Source of the DNA: Winogradskyella jejuensis | GTDB lineage: Bacteria > Bacteroidota > Bacteroidia > Flavobacteriales > Flavobacteriaceae | Direction: 5' to 3' | DNA length: 64,000 bases | Assembly: GCF_900129745.1 (NCBI RefSeq) | Contig: NZ_FQWS01000002.1 | Location: 744,001 to 808,000, forward strand | Part shown: piece by piece, positions 54,520-63,147 of the stretch | How the letters are laid out: every line of letters begins with the position of its first letter | Position numbering within the stretch: position 1 is the first letter of the stretch | Translations under genes and position numbers: made by a program | The notes under the pieces: model-generated | What the model saw: the letters and a program-made list of their open reading frames with translations, nothing else | Database searches by the model: none | What the model was told of the DNA's origin: nothing

Positions 54520-56028
54520 ATGGCAATATTACTTAAAAGACAAATTTCTGATGATGAAAAAGCTGTGGTTCTTAATCGATTTGGTAAAAATTGTTTTGCA
54601 ACAGGGCATCCAATTGAAGACGGTAATATTCAATTTGACCACATTAAAGCTTATGCTCAAAAAGGTGCATCTGAAATTGATAATATTGCACCAATGTGTG
54701 GTAAACACAATAAGCAAAAAGGGCAATTATCACTATATGACTTTAAAATCAAATTAAAAATAGAAGAATTTTTTGCCAACGGAGATAATTTGACTTTAAA
54801 AGATGAGTTAGAATATTTAAAGTCTAAAAAAGATTTACAGACCTATGGCGAAACCATTTCAATTATAGATAAAGAAGAAAATTCTATTGAAGTAGAAATT
54901 CAAAATATCAACCGAAGATTCACTCTTTACACTTGTCCAACAACCAGTTGGAATTATTTTTACGCAACACTACCTATAGAAATTTTAGATAGTGATGATG
55001 ATGCTGACAATGAAATAGGTTTACAACCAAGATATTTGATTAAACAAAAAGTGTTTAATCTTTTTAGACATTTTCAAAGACATCCAGTACTTCAGCCTTC
55101 AATTTGCCGTATTCACAAGAATAGAATTTTAGTTTTTGATGGTCAACATAAGATTGCTGGCTTACTTTGGGGTGGTCGGAAAAAATTTGAATGCAAAGTT
55201 TATCTTGACCCAGAACCTAATTTATTAAATAAAACCAATATTTCAGCTCACGATAAATTTGCACAAACTCGATTTTTTTCGAGTATTATGGTTGCAAAAT
55301 TAGGAGCTCAATTTGGTAGAGAATTTGAGGAATATAAAAGTTTAGAGGATAATAAGACAAAATCAGAATTAGGTTTTCTAAACTATCTAAAAGAAAAAGA
55401 ACAATTAACAAAAGCTGAATTAAATAAGAGATTTAGAAGTTTTCTGTATAATTCAATTCTCGATGACAGTAATAATAAACTTGCAAAATTTGTATCAAAA
55501 GGTAACAGAAGTTCTGTAGAAACACCTATTACGATGGATATGTTGGAAAAATCGATTTTTTCCAATTTTCTATTTCGTCAACCTGTCGAAACCGATATGA
55601 CGACTGACAAATATATTCGTGAGATTGAGTTTAATAATGTTGTAAAACTTTTAAATATAATCTACGATGAAAGTTTATTAAATTGGGATAGTGAAAAAAC
55701 AAGCTCTGACCCACAACAACTTAAATTATCAAGGATATTTAGGTCAAAATCGATTATATCTTGGGCGGAGATTTTATACGATTCGGTTTGCGCTAGTCTA
55801 AAACTTTTTGATTCTGACGACAAATTAAAGCTAATGCATAGAAATCTCTCTGACCAAGATTTTGAGCAAATAAAATTTAACATTCGAAGACTAATATACT
55901 GGAATGTTTGGGATAGTCCATTAAACTCGGATATTGACAGAATTTTATCCGATAATAAAAGTGAAATCAAAAAATGGTTTAAAGAAAAAGGATTAACAAC
56001 GGGCTATTTAATGGGAGCAAGTGAATAA
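54520..56028 (+). CDS. HNH nuclease fused to a DGQHR/DndB-like domain
   Basis: A 502-residue protein. Residues about 20-70 form an HNH nuclease fold: CFATGHPIEDGNIQFDHIKAY contains the metal-binding DH (as shorter pieces CFATGH and FDHI), DNIAPMC the Asn, and GKHNKQKG the last His. Residues about 125-260 hold a ParB/DndB-like domain with VFDGQHKIAG (near 206), the DGQHR motif with Lys for Arg. The remaining 240 residues are helical and unassigned. DGQHR proteins occur in phosphorothioation and other defence systems; the fusion suggests a stand-alone DNA-targeting defence protein. Function is inference. It is flanked by inverted repeats. Confidence 0.82.
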   Translation: MAILLKRQISDDEKAVVLNRFGKNCFATGHPIEDGNIQFDHIKAYAQKGASEIDNIAPMCGKHNKQKGQLSLYDFKIKLKIEEFFANGDNLTLKDELEYLKSKKDLQTYGETISIIDKEENSIEVEIQNINRRFTLYTCPTTSWNYFYATLPIEILDSDDDADNEIGLQPRYLIKQKVFNLFRHFQRHPVLQPSICRIHKNRILVFDGQHKIAGLLWGGRKKFECKVYLDPEPNLLNKTNISAHDKFAQTRFFSSIMVAKLGAQFGREFEEYKSLEDNKTKSELGFLNYLKEKEQLTKAELNKRFRSFLYNSILDDSNNKLAKFVSKGNRSSVETPITMDMLEKSIFSNFLFRQPVETDMTTDKYIREIEFNNVVKLLNIIYDESLLNWDSEKTSSDPQQLKLSRIFRSKSIISWAEILYDSVCASLKLFDSDDKLKLMHRNLSDQDFEQIKFNIRRLIYWNVWDSPLNSDIDRILSDNKSEIKKWFKEKGLTTGYLMGASE

Positions 56029-56029
56029 A

Positions 56030-56055
56030 GCACTACGTACAACAACGTATAAGCG
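56030..56055 (+). repeat. right imperfect inverted repeat of the HNH-DGQHR cassette
   Basis: GCACTACGTACAACAACGTATAAGCG begins one base after the stop codon; its first 14 bases mirror 54465-54478 and its last seven mirror 54420-54426. The phrase ACAACAACGTATAA recalls short sequences that I have seen after accessory genes in other Bacteroidota (recollection). Confidence 0.5.
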
Positions 56056-56068
56056 TCACATCTAAAAA

Positions 56069-56443
56069 CTATTGCACATCTACAATTTCTCCCTTTTTAT
56101 TAGCAAGTGTTGTTCCCCATTTGGTAATCACTTCTATTACAGGAATTAAAGACTCTCCAAACGGTGTTAAGGTGTATTGTACTCTAAAAGGTGCTTTTTC
56201 CCCGTAACTTTTACGGTCTATTAAGCCATCGGCTTGTAAGGCTTTTAATTGTATGCTTAGCATTTTCTCAGTAATGTAAGGGCTTAGTCGTTTTAGCTCA
56301 GAAAAACGTAAAGAGCCATTACGGAGATACCATAAGACCACGCATTTCCATTTTCCGCCAATAAAACTCATGGTGACGCTTGTACCACAGTGGTAAATAT
56401 TCTCATCAATTTTATAGGCTTTGTGTTCTCCTTCAATAATCAT
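56069..56443 (-). CDS. HxlR family transcriptional regulator
   Basis: A 124-residue winged-helix regulator of the HxlR/DUF24 class. The conserved start YHCGTSVTMSFIGGKWKCVV includes a cysteine at about residue 19, the usual redox-sensing position in YodB/CatR-like members. The recognition helix is SELKRLSPYITEKMLS and the wing ALQADGLIDRKSYGE. It is divergent from the small operon at 56530, whose promoter it likely controls through nearby dyads. Confidence 0.93.
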   Translation of the reverse strand: MIIEGEHKAYKIDENIYHCGTSVTMSFIGGKWKCVVLWYLRNGSLRFSELKRLSPYITEKMLSIQLKALQADGLIDRKSYGEKAPFRVQYTLTPFGESLIPVIEVITKWGTTLANKKGEIVDVQ

Positions 56444-56459
56444 AATCTAAAATGTTAAC

Positions 56460-56475
56460 CTGTCTAGTATGACAG
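56460..56475. promoter_or_regulatory. candidate HxlR operator
   Basis: CTGTC-TAGTAT-GACAG is a perfect 5+6+5 dyad, three bases before the -33 TTG of the divergent operon. A second dyad, TACT-GTAAAA-AGTA, lies just downstream of the -7 box (about 56510-56524) and resembles the TACT/AGTA half sites of DUF24 regulators. Confidence 0.5.
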
Positions 56476-56478
56476 TTA

Positions 56479-56509
56479 TTGCAGGTCTAATATAATCAAA
56501 ATACATTTG
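56479..56509 (+). promoter_or_regulatory. Bacteroidota promoter of the 56530 operon
   Basis: TTG (56479-56481), a 20-base spacer, TACATTTG (56502-56509). This is an exact consensus match, with candidate operator dyads on both sides. The first gene starts 20 bases downstream. Confidence 0.75.
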
Positions 56510-56529
56510 TACTGTAAAAAGTATAGTAT

Positions 56530-56760
56530 ATGAATTCTCTAACTGTTGACACCGTAGGTTACATAGCCTTAGTTCTTAATCTCTATTCAATGTCCGTTAA
56601 AGGTGAGTATAGGCTACGGTTTATCTCGGCCATCGCCAATACCATATATATTGGTTATGGTATATTGCTCAATGCGTATCCTATAATCATTGGTTGTTCC
56701 ATAGCCGTCTTTTTACATGTGTACCGTTTAAAGAATTTAAAGCCTAACAGAAATGATTGA
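56530..56760 (+). CDS. small membrane protein, YgjV/SemiSWEET-like
   Basis: A 76-residue protein with three hydrophobic helices (about 6-20, 31-47 and 50-66). The layout and the phrase GYIALVLNLYSMSVKGEYRLR resemble half of the inner-membrane protein YgjV or a three-helix SemiSWEET unit. Transport function is not proven. It overlaps the following acetyltransferase gene by eight bases. Confidence 0.72.
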   Translation: MNSLTVDTVGYIALVLNLYSMSVKGEYRLRFISAIANTIYIGYGILLNAYPIIIGCSIAVFLHVYRLKNLKPNRND

Positions 56761-57268
56761 TATAAGACCAGCTACTATAGCAGATGCCGAAGTTTTAGCA
56801 CTTTTGGGAAGAGTAACCTATTCTGAATCTCACGGGCATTTTATTGATAACAATGATGATTTAATGGCGTATATGGAGACTGCTTTTTCGGTGTCTAAAA
56901 CCAAGCAAGATATAACCGACCCAAAGAATAGATTTTATATCAGTTATGCTGATGATTTACCAGTGGGTTACGCCAAACTCGTACTGAATTCTGGCTATGA
57001 AGATATGCATTCAGAAAACAGTTGTCAGTTAGAGCGGATTTACATTCTAAAAGATTTTATCCCGTTGAAAATCGGGCAACAATTCCTTACGTTTCTTGAA
57101 GCTGAAGCTAAAGCCTTGGAGTTTAATACCATTTGGCTTTCGGTTTATAACAAAAATGAAAGAGCTATACGATTCTATCAAAAAAATGATTTTAAAGACG
57201 TAGGTCTATCTATATTTATCGTTAATGGAAAAGCCTATGAGAATATGGTGTTTTCTAAAGATTTATAA
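56753..57268 (+). CDS. GNAT family N-acetyltransferase
   Basis: A 171-residue acetyltransferase. Motif A is QLERIYILKDFIPLKIGQQFL (in two parts, near residues 83-103), where a shortened loop replaces the usual Q/RxxGxG/A with KIGQQF. NERAIRFYQKNDFKDVG (near 142) is the C-terminal family motif. Relatives include spermine/spermidine-type acetyltransferases. It is the second gene of an HxlR-controlled operon, three bases before the flavin protein. Confidence 0.88.
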   Translation: MIDIRPATIADAEVLALLGRVTYSESHGHFIDNNDDLMAYMETAFSVSKTKQDITDPKNRFYISYADDLPVGYAKLVLNSGYEDMHSENSCQLERIYILKDFIPLKIGQQFLTFLEAEAKALEFNTIWLSVYNKNERAIRFYQKNDFKDVGLSIFIVNGKAYENMVFSKDL

Positions 57269-57271
57269 TTT

Positions 57272-57724
57272 ATGGAATTAACTCAAGAAATAAAGGACGC
57301 CATAGACAAAAGTGTACTCTGCTGGTTGGCAACTGTTTCTGATGCTAATGTGCCTAATGTATCGCCAAAGGAAATCTTCAATTATTTTGGTAAGGACAGA
57401 ATCATTATGGCTAATATAGCTTCGCCTCAAACAGTTAGGAATATTAGTCAAAACGAAAATGTTTGTATAAGTTTTGTAGATATCTTGGTACAGAAGGGTT
57501 TTCAAATAAAAGGAAAAGCAAGAATCATTACAAAGCACGATGCCGATTATCTTGAAATGGAGAAGGTACTAATCGAAATGACAGGTGGTGATTTTCCGTT
57601 TTCTACTATAACCGAGATTACCTTAAATCATGTTAAGCCTATAATAGCACCTAAATACATACTTTATCCAGAAACCACAGAAGACCAACAAATTGAAAGT
57701 GCAAGAAAAGCTTATGGGTTTTGA
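57272..57724 (+). CDS. pyridoxamine 5'-phosphate oxidase family flavoprotein
   Basis: A 150-residue split-barrel flavin-binding protein. The N terminus CWLATVSDANVPNVSPKEIF is the family start (cut here as CWLATVSDANVPNVSPK), followed by IIMANIASPQTVRNISQN and VCISFVDILVQKGFQIKGKA, which form the FMN groove. True PNPOx catalytic residues are not evident, so a general flavin reductase role is likelier. It ends the HxlR-linked operon. Confidence 0.87.
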   Translation: MELTQEIKDAIDKSVLCWLATVSDANVPNVSPKEIFNYFGKDRIIMANIASPQTVRNISQNENVCISFVDILVQKGFQIKGKARIITKHDADYLEMEKVLIEMTGGDFPFSTITEITLNHVKPIIAPKYILYPETTEDQQIESARKAYGF

Positions 57725-57769
57725 AAATGGATAAATTTCTTATTTGGATGATATAATTAATTTGTTAAA

Positions 57770-57813
57770 CACAAAACTCCCAAACTATTTAGTGTTTGGG
57801 AGCTTTGTTTTAA
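57770..57813. terminator. bidirectional rho-independent terminator
   Basis: ACAAAACTCCCAAAC pairs with GTTTGGGAGCTTTGTTTT around TATTTAGT. T/A tracts on both sides serve the convergent operon and the VWA gene. Confidence 0.85.
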
Positions 57814-57816
57814 TAT

Positions 57817-58995
57817 TTAGCTAGCCTTCTTATTCGCCTGTTTTTTCATTACTTTCAATACATCTTTACTAAAAGACGGTTTATCCGTTTCTTCAGAAGC
57901 TTTTTTATTTATATACTCACGTTTTTTCTTTAATAAGTCTTTAAGCTTTGTATTGTCTACTTTTCGCTTTTCAGATTGTTCTTTTACAATAATCTCTTTT
58001 TCTTCGAGAGATTTCCCTTTAAGGTTTTCAGGAAGTTTATCATCTTCTATCTCTTCTAGATTTAGTTTTCCGCTATCGTAATCGCTAATAATTTCTTGAG
58101 TTCCGTAAGCTACTTTTTGTCCAGTTTTGCTCTGCTTGTATTCGGCACGTGCACTATTAGCTGTTGTAGAACCACTATCGTAAACCGCCATAGATTTTGC
58201 TTTTTTAGAGTAGTTAACTTCACGTAATTCTTTATCTCCGTAGTACATACGAGTATCGTCTATGTTACGGGACAAGCGATTAATTTCATCATCGTACGGT
58301 GTGGCAACCACATAATCTTTTGCGTTTTGGTCAAGCATTAAAAATTCGCCATTAGTACAGGATGCCATATTTCTAAAATGTGGAATGGCTTCACGACAAG
58401 CGTTACCTAATTTTATAGTATTAATAGTAATACCTTTTTTAGTGGCGAGTTTGCAGCTTTCAGTATACTTCACATCATCTTGATAGTCCATATGTGGCGG
58501 ACAATCGCCAACTACAAAAACGGTTCTATAGGTTTTCTTATCCGATGACCATTGCATCTGAGTAATGGCTTCGTATAGACCTTGGTTAACACTCTCTGGT
58601 GAATCACCACCGCCAGCAGCGCCAATTTCTAAAAGCTCTGAATAAACGTCGTCCAAATCTGTAGTCATGGCAATTTGCTTTGTCACAAAACTATCTCCTC
58701 GGTCACGGTAAAAGACCATGCCCAATTTTAAAGTGTCTATATCACCATCTTGAGCCAATTCACTTACAATATCCCAGATTTTTTCTTTAGCCGTGCCAAT
58801 AAGGCCACCCATACTGCCTGTAGCGTCTAGGCAAAACACAATTTCTGCATTTTTAGTAGGATGCGGATGCGATTTTGAGGTTTCTAATAAAACGGCAACA
58901 TTACTCTTATTCGAGGCTTGTACTTCGTTGTTGTTTCTACAATTAAACAATAATATCGCTAATGCGATGATTGAAATTTTTCTTTTAAGTTTCAT
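57817..58995 (-). CDS. von Willebrand factor A domain lipoprotein
   Basis: A 392-residue lipoprotein (signal to LLFNC, residues 1-19). A VWA domain spans about residues 48-240, with the MIDAS metal site in FCLDATGSMGGLIG (near 55) and GGGDSPESVNQG (near 133) and Thr candidates around KKTYRTVFVVGD. The C-terminal 150 residues are highly charged (KGKSLEEKEIIVKEQSEKRK to KKQANKKAS). It probably binds a partner protein in the periplasm or at the surface. No MoxR ATPase is adjacent. Confidence 0.88.
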   Translation of the reverse strand: MKLKRKISIIALAILLFNCRNNNEVQASNKSNVAVLLETSKSHPHPTKNAEIVFCLDATGSMGGLIGTAKEKIWDIVSELAQDGDIDTLKLGMVFYRDRGDSFVTKQIAMTTDLDDVYSELLEIGAAGGGDSPESVNQGLYEAITQMQWSSDKKTYRTVFVVGDCPPHMDYQDDVKYTESCKLATKKGITINTIKLGNACREAIPHFRNMASCTNGEFLMLDQNAKDYVVATPYDDEINRLSRNIDDTRMYYGDKELREVNYSKKAKSMAVYDSGSTTANSARAEYKQSKTGQKVAYGTQEIISDYDSGKLNLEEIEDDKLPENLKGKSLEEKEIIVKEQSEKRKVDNTKLKDLLKKKREYINKKASEETDKPSFSKDVLKVMKKQANKKAS

Positions 58996-59133
58996 AATAT
59001 TTTGATTTGATGAATATTGAGCTAAACTATTCGTAATGCATCATATCAACAATCTAAAACTCGTGACTTGGTGTTTTTGATGAGTGTAGTCATTAATTTA
59101 GTTAGTGTAACTAATTTTATTAAGCGAATTAGT

Positions 59134-59141
59134 TACATTTG
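59134..59141 (+). promoter_or_regulatory. -7 promoter element of ychF
   Basis: TACATTTG matches TAnnTTTG and lies 21 bases before the ATG at 59163. It also argues against the upstream frame opening at 59139, which overlaps it. Confidence 0.5.
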
Positions 59142-59162
59142 CACTCGCAAAATTTACAACAC

Positions 59163-60257
59163 ATGAAAGCTGGAATAGTAGGATTACCAAACGTAGGAAA
59201 ATCGACCCTGTTTAACTGTTTATCTAATGCCAAGGCGCAAAGTGCTAACTTTCCGTTTTGTACTATAGAGCCAAATATTGGTGTTGTTAACGTTCCAGAC
59301 TCAAGATTAGCTAAACTAGAAGAATTGGTAAATCCAGAAAAAGTGATTCCTGCAACTGTAGAGATTGTAGACATTGCTGGTTTGGTAAAAGGCGCCAGTA
59401 AAGGTGAAGGTTTAGGAAATCAGTTTTTAGCTAACATTCGCGAAACCGATGCTATTTTGCATGTATTACGTTGTTTTGACAATGATAATATTGTACATGT
59501 CGATGGTTCTGTTGATCCTATTCGTGATAAAGAAACCATTGATATGGAATTACAGTTAAAAGACCTTGAAACTGTAGAGAAGAAACTTGATAAAGTAAAG
59601 CGTTCTGCCAAAACCGGAAATAAAGAAGCACAAGCTGAAGAAGCTGTTTTACTAAAGATAAAAGAAGGTTTAGAAGCTGGTACATCTGTCCGTGCTTTAG
59701 AATTTTCAGATGAAGACTATGCAGATTATGTAAAGCCATCTCATTTTATTACGGACAAGCCAGTGATGTACGTTTGTAATGTAGATGAAGGTGCTGCTAC
59801 TACTGGAAACGCTTATGTAGAGCAGGTGAGAGAAGCTGTAAAAGATGAAAATGCTGAAGTATTAGTATTAGCGGTTGGTACAGAAGCCGATATCAATGAA
59901 TTGGACGATTATGAAGAGCGTCAAATGTTCTTAGCCGATATAGGTTTAGACGAACCTGGTTCTGCAAAGTTAATTCGTGCGGCTTACAAACTATTAAATC
60001 AGCAAACTTATTTTACTGCTGGAGTTAAAGAGGTGCGTGCGTGGACTGTTACTGTGGGCTCTACGGCACCACAGGCTGCTGGTGTTATTCATACTGATTT
60101 TGAAAAAGGATTTATCCGTGCAGAAGTTATTGCTTACGATGATTATGTGTCTTACGGAAGTGAAGCAAAAGTGAAAGAAGCTGGTAAAATGCGTGTCGAA
60201 GGAAAAAATTACATCGTTAAAGATGGTGATGTGATGCATTTCTTGTTTAACGTGTAG
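59163..60257 (+). CDS. ychF: redox-regulated ATPase YchF
   Basis: A 364-residue Obg-family P-loop ATPase/GTPase found in almost all bacteria, linked to ribosomes and oxidative-stress control. The P-loop is GLPNVGKST (residues 7-15), switch [28 protein letters not shown], and CNVDEG in the position that gives ATP preference. The C-terminal TGS domain carries [11 protein letters not shown] and [12 protein letters not shown]. The ATG at 59163 gives the standard length; the frame open from 59139 overlaps the promoter. Confidence 0.97.
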   Translation: MKAGIVGLPNVGKSTLFNCLSNAKAQSANFPFCTIEPNIGVVNVPDSRLAKLEELVNPEKVIPATVEIVDIAGLVKGASKGEGLGNQFLANIRETDAILHVLRCFDNDNIVHVDGSVDPIRDKETIDMELQLKDLETVEKKLDKVKRSAKTGNKEAQAEEAVLLKIKEGLEAGTSVRALEFSDEDYADYVKPSHFITDKPVMYVCNVDEGAATTGNAYVEQVREAVKDENAEVLVLAVGTEADINELDDYEERQMFLADIGLDEPGSAKLIRAAYKLLNQQTYFTAGVKEVRAWTVTVGSTAPQAAGVIHTDFEKGFIRAEVIAYDDYVSYGSEAKVKEAGKMRVEGKNYIVKDGDVMHFLFNV

Positions 60258-60293
60258 ATACTAGACACATTGTAAACTCTAAATTGGAATACA

Positions 60294-61052
60294 ATGAAAA
60301 AATACATTTTCTATTTTTTAGTTTTTCCATTTTTTGGTTTTTCTCAAATTAATGAGAGCGATACGCTGAAGCTTAAAGCGAGTTTATCGTTTACGGGCTT
60401 ATGGCAATCAGGAAATGTTGAAACGCTAATTTTAAGAGGACGCACAGATTTTAGTGTTCGCCCATGGAAGAAGTGGGTGTATAAATCAACTAACTCTTAT
60501 GTATATCAGGCTTTTGATAAAACCAAGGCAGATTCTGACTTTCTGAGTCTTAATTTTCTGTATTTTAATCCCGAAAAACGATTTTATCCTCAAGTTTTAG
60601 GCTTTATAAGTACTAATTTTAGACGTGAAATTGCGCAACGTTATTTAGTCGGTGCTGGCGGAACTTATCAAATAATTCAAGGTGATAAAAATTGGCTTAA
60701 GGCTTCACTTACATTAGAATATGAAGAAACGGACTTTAGAAGAGCCTTGTTTAACAAAATGGAGTTTAATGGCGATAAATCTATAAATACGCTTCGCGGT
60801 ACAATTTGGGTTAGTGGCAAGTACGAGCTATTTAAAAAGAAAGTAGTGTTGAAGCATGAAAGTTATTTTCAACCTTCGTTGGAAAACGAAGATAATTACC
60901 GCTGGAGTGCAGACCTTTCAGCAGAATTTCCTATTTGGAAGTTTTTGAGTTTTAAAATCAATTATCTCAGAACTTTTGAAAGTATAGTTATTGAAAATCA
61001 AGAAGAAGAAGACCAGTTTCTAACCTTTGGGTTTACTTTAAAGAATTTTTAA
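60294..61052 (+). CDS. DUF481 outer-membrane protein
   Basis: A 252-residue protein with a signal peptide (MKKYIFYFLVFPFFGFSQ) and repeated amphipathic strands typical of the DUF481 (YdiY-like) barrel family. LSFTGLWQSGNVETLILRGR is the family start (in two parts) and FLTFGFTLKNF the closing strand. Function unknown. It follows ychF by 36 bases and may read through from it. Confidence 0.85.
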   Translation: MKKYIFYFLVFPFFGFSQINESDTLKLKASLSFTGLWQSGNVETLILRGRTDFSVRPWKKWVYKSTNSYVYQAFDKTKADSDFLSLNFLYFNPEKRFYPQVLGFISTNFRREIAQRYLVGAGGTYQIIQGDKNWLKASLTLEYEETDFRRALFNKMEFNGDKSINTLRGTIWVSGKYELFKKKVVLKHESYFQPSLENEDNYRWSADLSAEFPIWKFLSFKINYLRTFESIVIENQEEEDQFLTFGFTLKNF

Positions 61053-61147
61053 AATAAGAAGCTTAACAGAACTTAACGCTTATTAACGCAAACGAGCGAT
61101 CTAGTGGTGTATATTTGAATATCATCAATCAATTATTTGACCAATCC

Positions 61148-61183
61148 ATAAAAGCCAATGTTCTCAACAACTTTGGCTTTTTA
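61148..61183 (+). terminator. rho-independent terminator upstream of parE
   Basis: AAAAGCCAA pairs with TTTGGCTTTT across a 13-base loop, ending in TTTTTATT. It lies in the 215-base gap between the DUF481 gene and parE. Confidence 0.7.
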
Positions 61184-61267
61184 TTGTTAATTACTTTACT
61201 TCATCCGTATTTCTTTTTTTGAGGTATAATATTATATTTAGCCTTTCATCAAAGTTTCCTCATTTCT

Positions 61268-63121
61268 ATGTCCGAACAAACAAAATATACCGAAGATAAT
61301 ATACGCTCGCTCGATTGGAAAGAACATATCCGAATGCGTCCAGGTATGTATATCGGTAAGCTAGGCGATGGGTCTTCTCCTGATGATGGTATTTATATTC
61401 TTTTGAAAGAAGTACTCGACAATTCTATTGATGAATTTGTTATGGGCGCTGGAAAGACTATTGAGATTTCTATTCATGGCGACAAAGTTATCGTGCGTGA
61501 TTATGGTCGTGGTATTCCATTAGGCAAAGTGGTAGATGTTGTCTCTAAAATGAATACTGGAGGAAAATACGACTCTAAAGCTTTTAAAAAGTCTGTTGGA
61601 TTGAATGGTGTAGGGACAAAGGCAGTAAACGCTTTGTCTACGTATTTCCGTGTGGAATCTACAAGAGATGGAAAATCTGCTTCAGCCGAATTTGAGCAAG
61701 GAAATTTGACCAATCAAGAATTGTTAGACGATACCTCGCGTCGTAAAGGAACTAAGGTCTCTTTTATTCCAGATGAATCCATCTTTAAGAATTACAAATT
61801 CCGTAGCGAGTATATCGTTAAAATGTTGAAGAATTATGTGTACCTAAATCCTGGGTTGACAATAGTCTTCAATGGCGAAAAATACTTTAGTGAGAATGGT
61901 CTGAAGGATTTATTGGCCGAAAATATAAACGACAGTGATTTACTATATCCTGTTATTCACTTACGTGGTGATGATATCGAAATTGCTTTAACGCATAGCA
62001 AAACGCAGTATAGCGAAGAGTACCACTCCTTTGTCAATGGACAAAATACGACTCAAGGTGGTACGCATTTAGCGGCGTTTCGTGAAGCATTAGTAAAAAC
62101 AGTAAGAGAATATTACGGAAAGAATTACGATGCTTCAGATATTAGAAAGTCTGTGGTTTCTGCCATTGCCATAAAGGTGATGGAGCCTGTTTTTGAGAGT
62201 CAGACCAAAACCAAGTTAGGGTCTACCGATATGGGTGGCGACCTTCCAACGGTGAGAACTTACATCAACGATTTTGTAAAAACCTATCTCGACAATTATT
62301 TACATAAAAATCCAGAAACGGCAGAAAAACTCCAGCGTAAGATTCTTCAAGCAGAGCGCGAGCGTAAGGAATTATCTGGAATTAGAAAACTAGCCAAAGA
62401 CCGTGCTAAAAAAGCGAGTCTACACAATAAAAAATTACGCGATTGCCGTGTGCATTTTGGAGACACCAAGCATGAGCGTAATTTAGAATCGACGTTGTTT
62501 ATCACAGAGGGAGATTCGGCATCAGGTAGTATTACAAAATCTAGAGATGTTAATACTCAAGCGGTTTTCAGCTTAAAGGGTAAGCCTTTAAATTCTTATG
62601 GTTTATCTAAAAAGATTGTTTACGAAAACGAAGAATTCAATCTTTTGCAAGCAGCTCTAAATATCGAAGAATCACTTGAAGATTTGCGTTACAATAATAT
62701 TGTTATTGCTACGGATGCCGATGTCGATGGGATGCATATTCGTTTGTTACTCATTACATTCTTCTTGCAGTTTTTCCCAGAAGTGATTAAAGAAGGGCAT
62801 TTGTATATTTTACAAACACCATTATTCAGAGTCCGAAACAAGAAAGAAACTATTTATTGTTATTCTGATGAAGAAAGAAGAGATGCTATAGAAAAGTTAA
62901 AACCTAAACCAGAGATTACGCGATTTAAAGGGTTGGGTGAAATATCACCAGATGAGTTTAAGCATTTTATAGGTAGAGATATGCGCTTAGATCCTGTGAT
63001 GCTAGATAAGGATATGTCTATTGAAGAACTATTGTCGTTCTATATGGGTAAGAATACACCATCACGACAAGAGTTTATTATAGATAACTTGAAGGTGGAA
63101 TTGGATGTTGTTGAAGAGTAA
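61268..63121 (+). CDS. parE: DNA topoisomerase IV subunit B
   Basis: The ATPase subunit of topoisomerase IV, which decatenates daughter chromosomes. The 617 residues contain the GHKL ATPase site ([13 protein letters not shown] near 47, DYGRGIPLG near 78 and [13 protein letters not shown] near 116), transducer domain, and TOPRIM with EGDSASGS (near 414) and [10 protein letters not shown] (near 490). The C-terminal region has [23 protein letters not shown] marks the start. parC does not follow directly; an exported protein gene intervenes. It could be GyrB, but the length and N terminus fit ParE. Confidence 0.95.
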   Translation: MSEQTKYTEDNIRSLDWKEHIRMRPGMYIGKLGDGSSPDDGIYILLKEVLDNSIDEFVMGAGKTIEISIHGDKVIVRDYGRGIPLGKVVDVVSKMNTGGKYDSKAFKKSVGLNGVGTKAVNALSTYFRVESTRDGKSASAEFEQGNLTNQELLDDTSRRKGTKVSFIPDESIFKNYKFRSEYIVKMLKNYVYLNPGLTIVFNGEKYFSENGLKDLLAENINDSDLLYPVIHLRGDDIEIALTHSKTQYSEEYHSFVNGQNTTQGGTHLAAFREALVKTVREYYGKNYDASDIRKSVVSAIAIKVMEPVFESQTKTKLGSTDMGGDLPTVRTYINDFVKTYLDNYLHKNPETAEKLQRKILQAERERKELSGIRKLAKDRAKKASLHNKKLRDCRVHFGDTKHERNLESTLFITEGDSASGSITKSRDVNTQAVFSLKGKPLNSYGLSKKIVYENEEFNLLQAALNIEESLEDLRYNNIVIATDADVDGMHIRLLLITFFLQFFPEVIKEGHLYILQTPLFRVRNKKETIYCYSDEERRDAIEKLKPKPEITRFKGLGEISPDEFKHFIGRDMRLDPVMLDKDMSIEELLSFYMGKNTPSRQEFIIDNLKVELDVVEE

Positions 63122-63147
63122 CTTAATTATCAAAGAATTTAAAAACT

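Noticed and set aside
61053..61100. Repeated CTTAAC/TTAACGC phrases resembling the ends of the 22096 element
   Set aside because: They lack the internal hairpin and matching left end, so they are not a copy.
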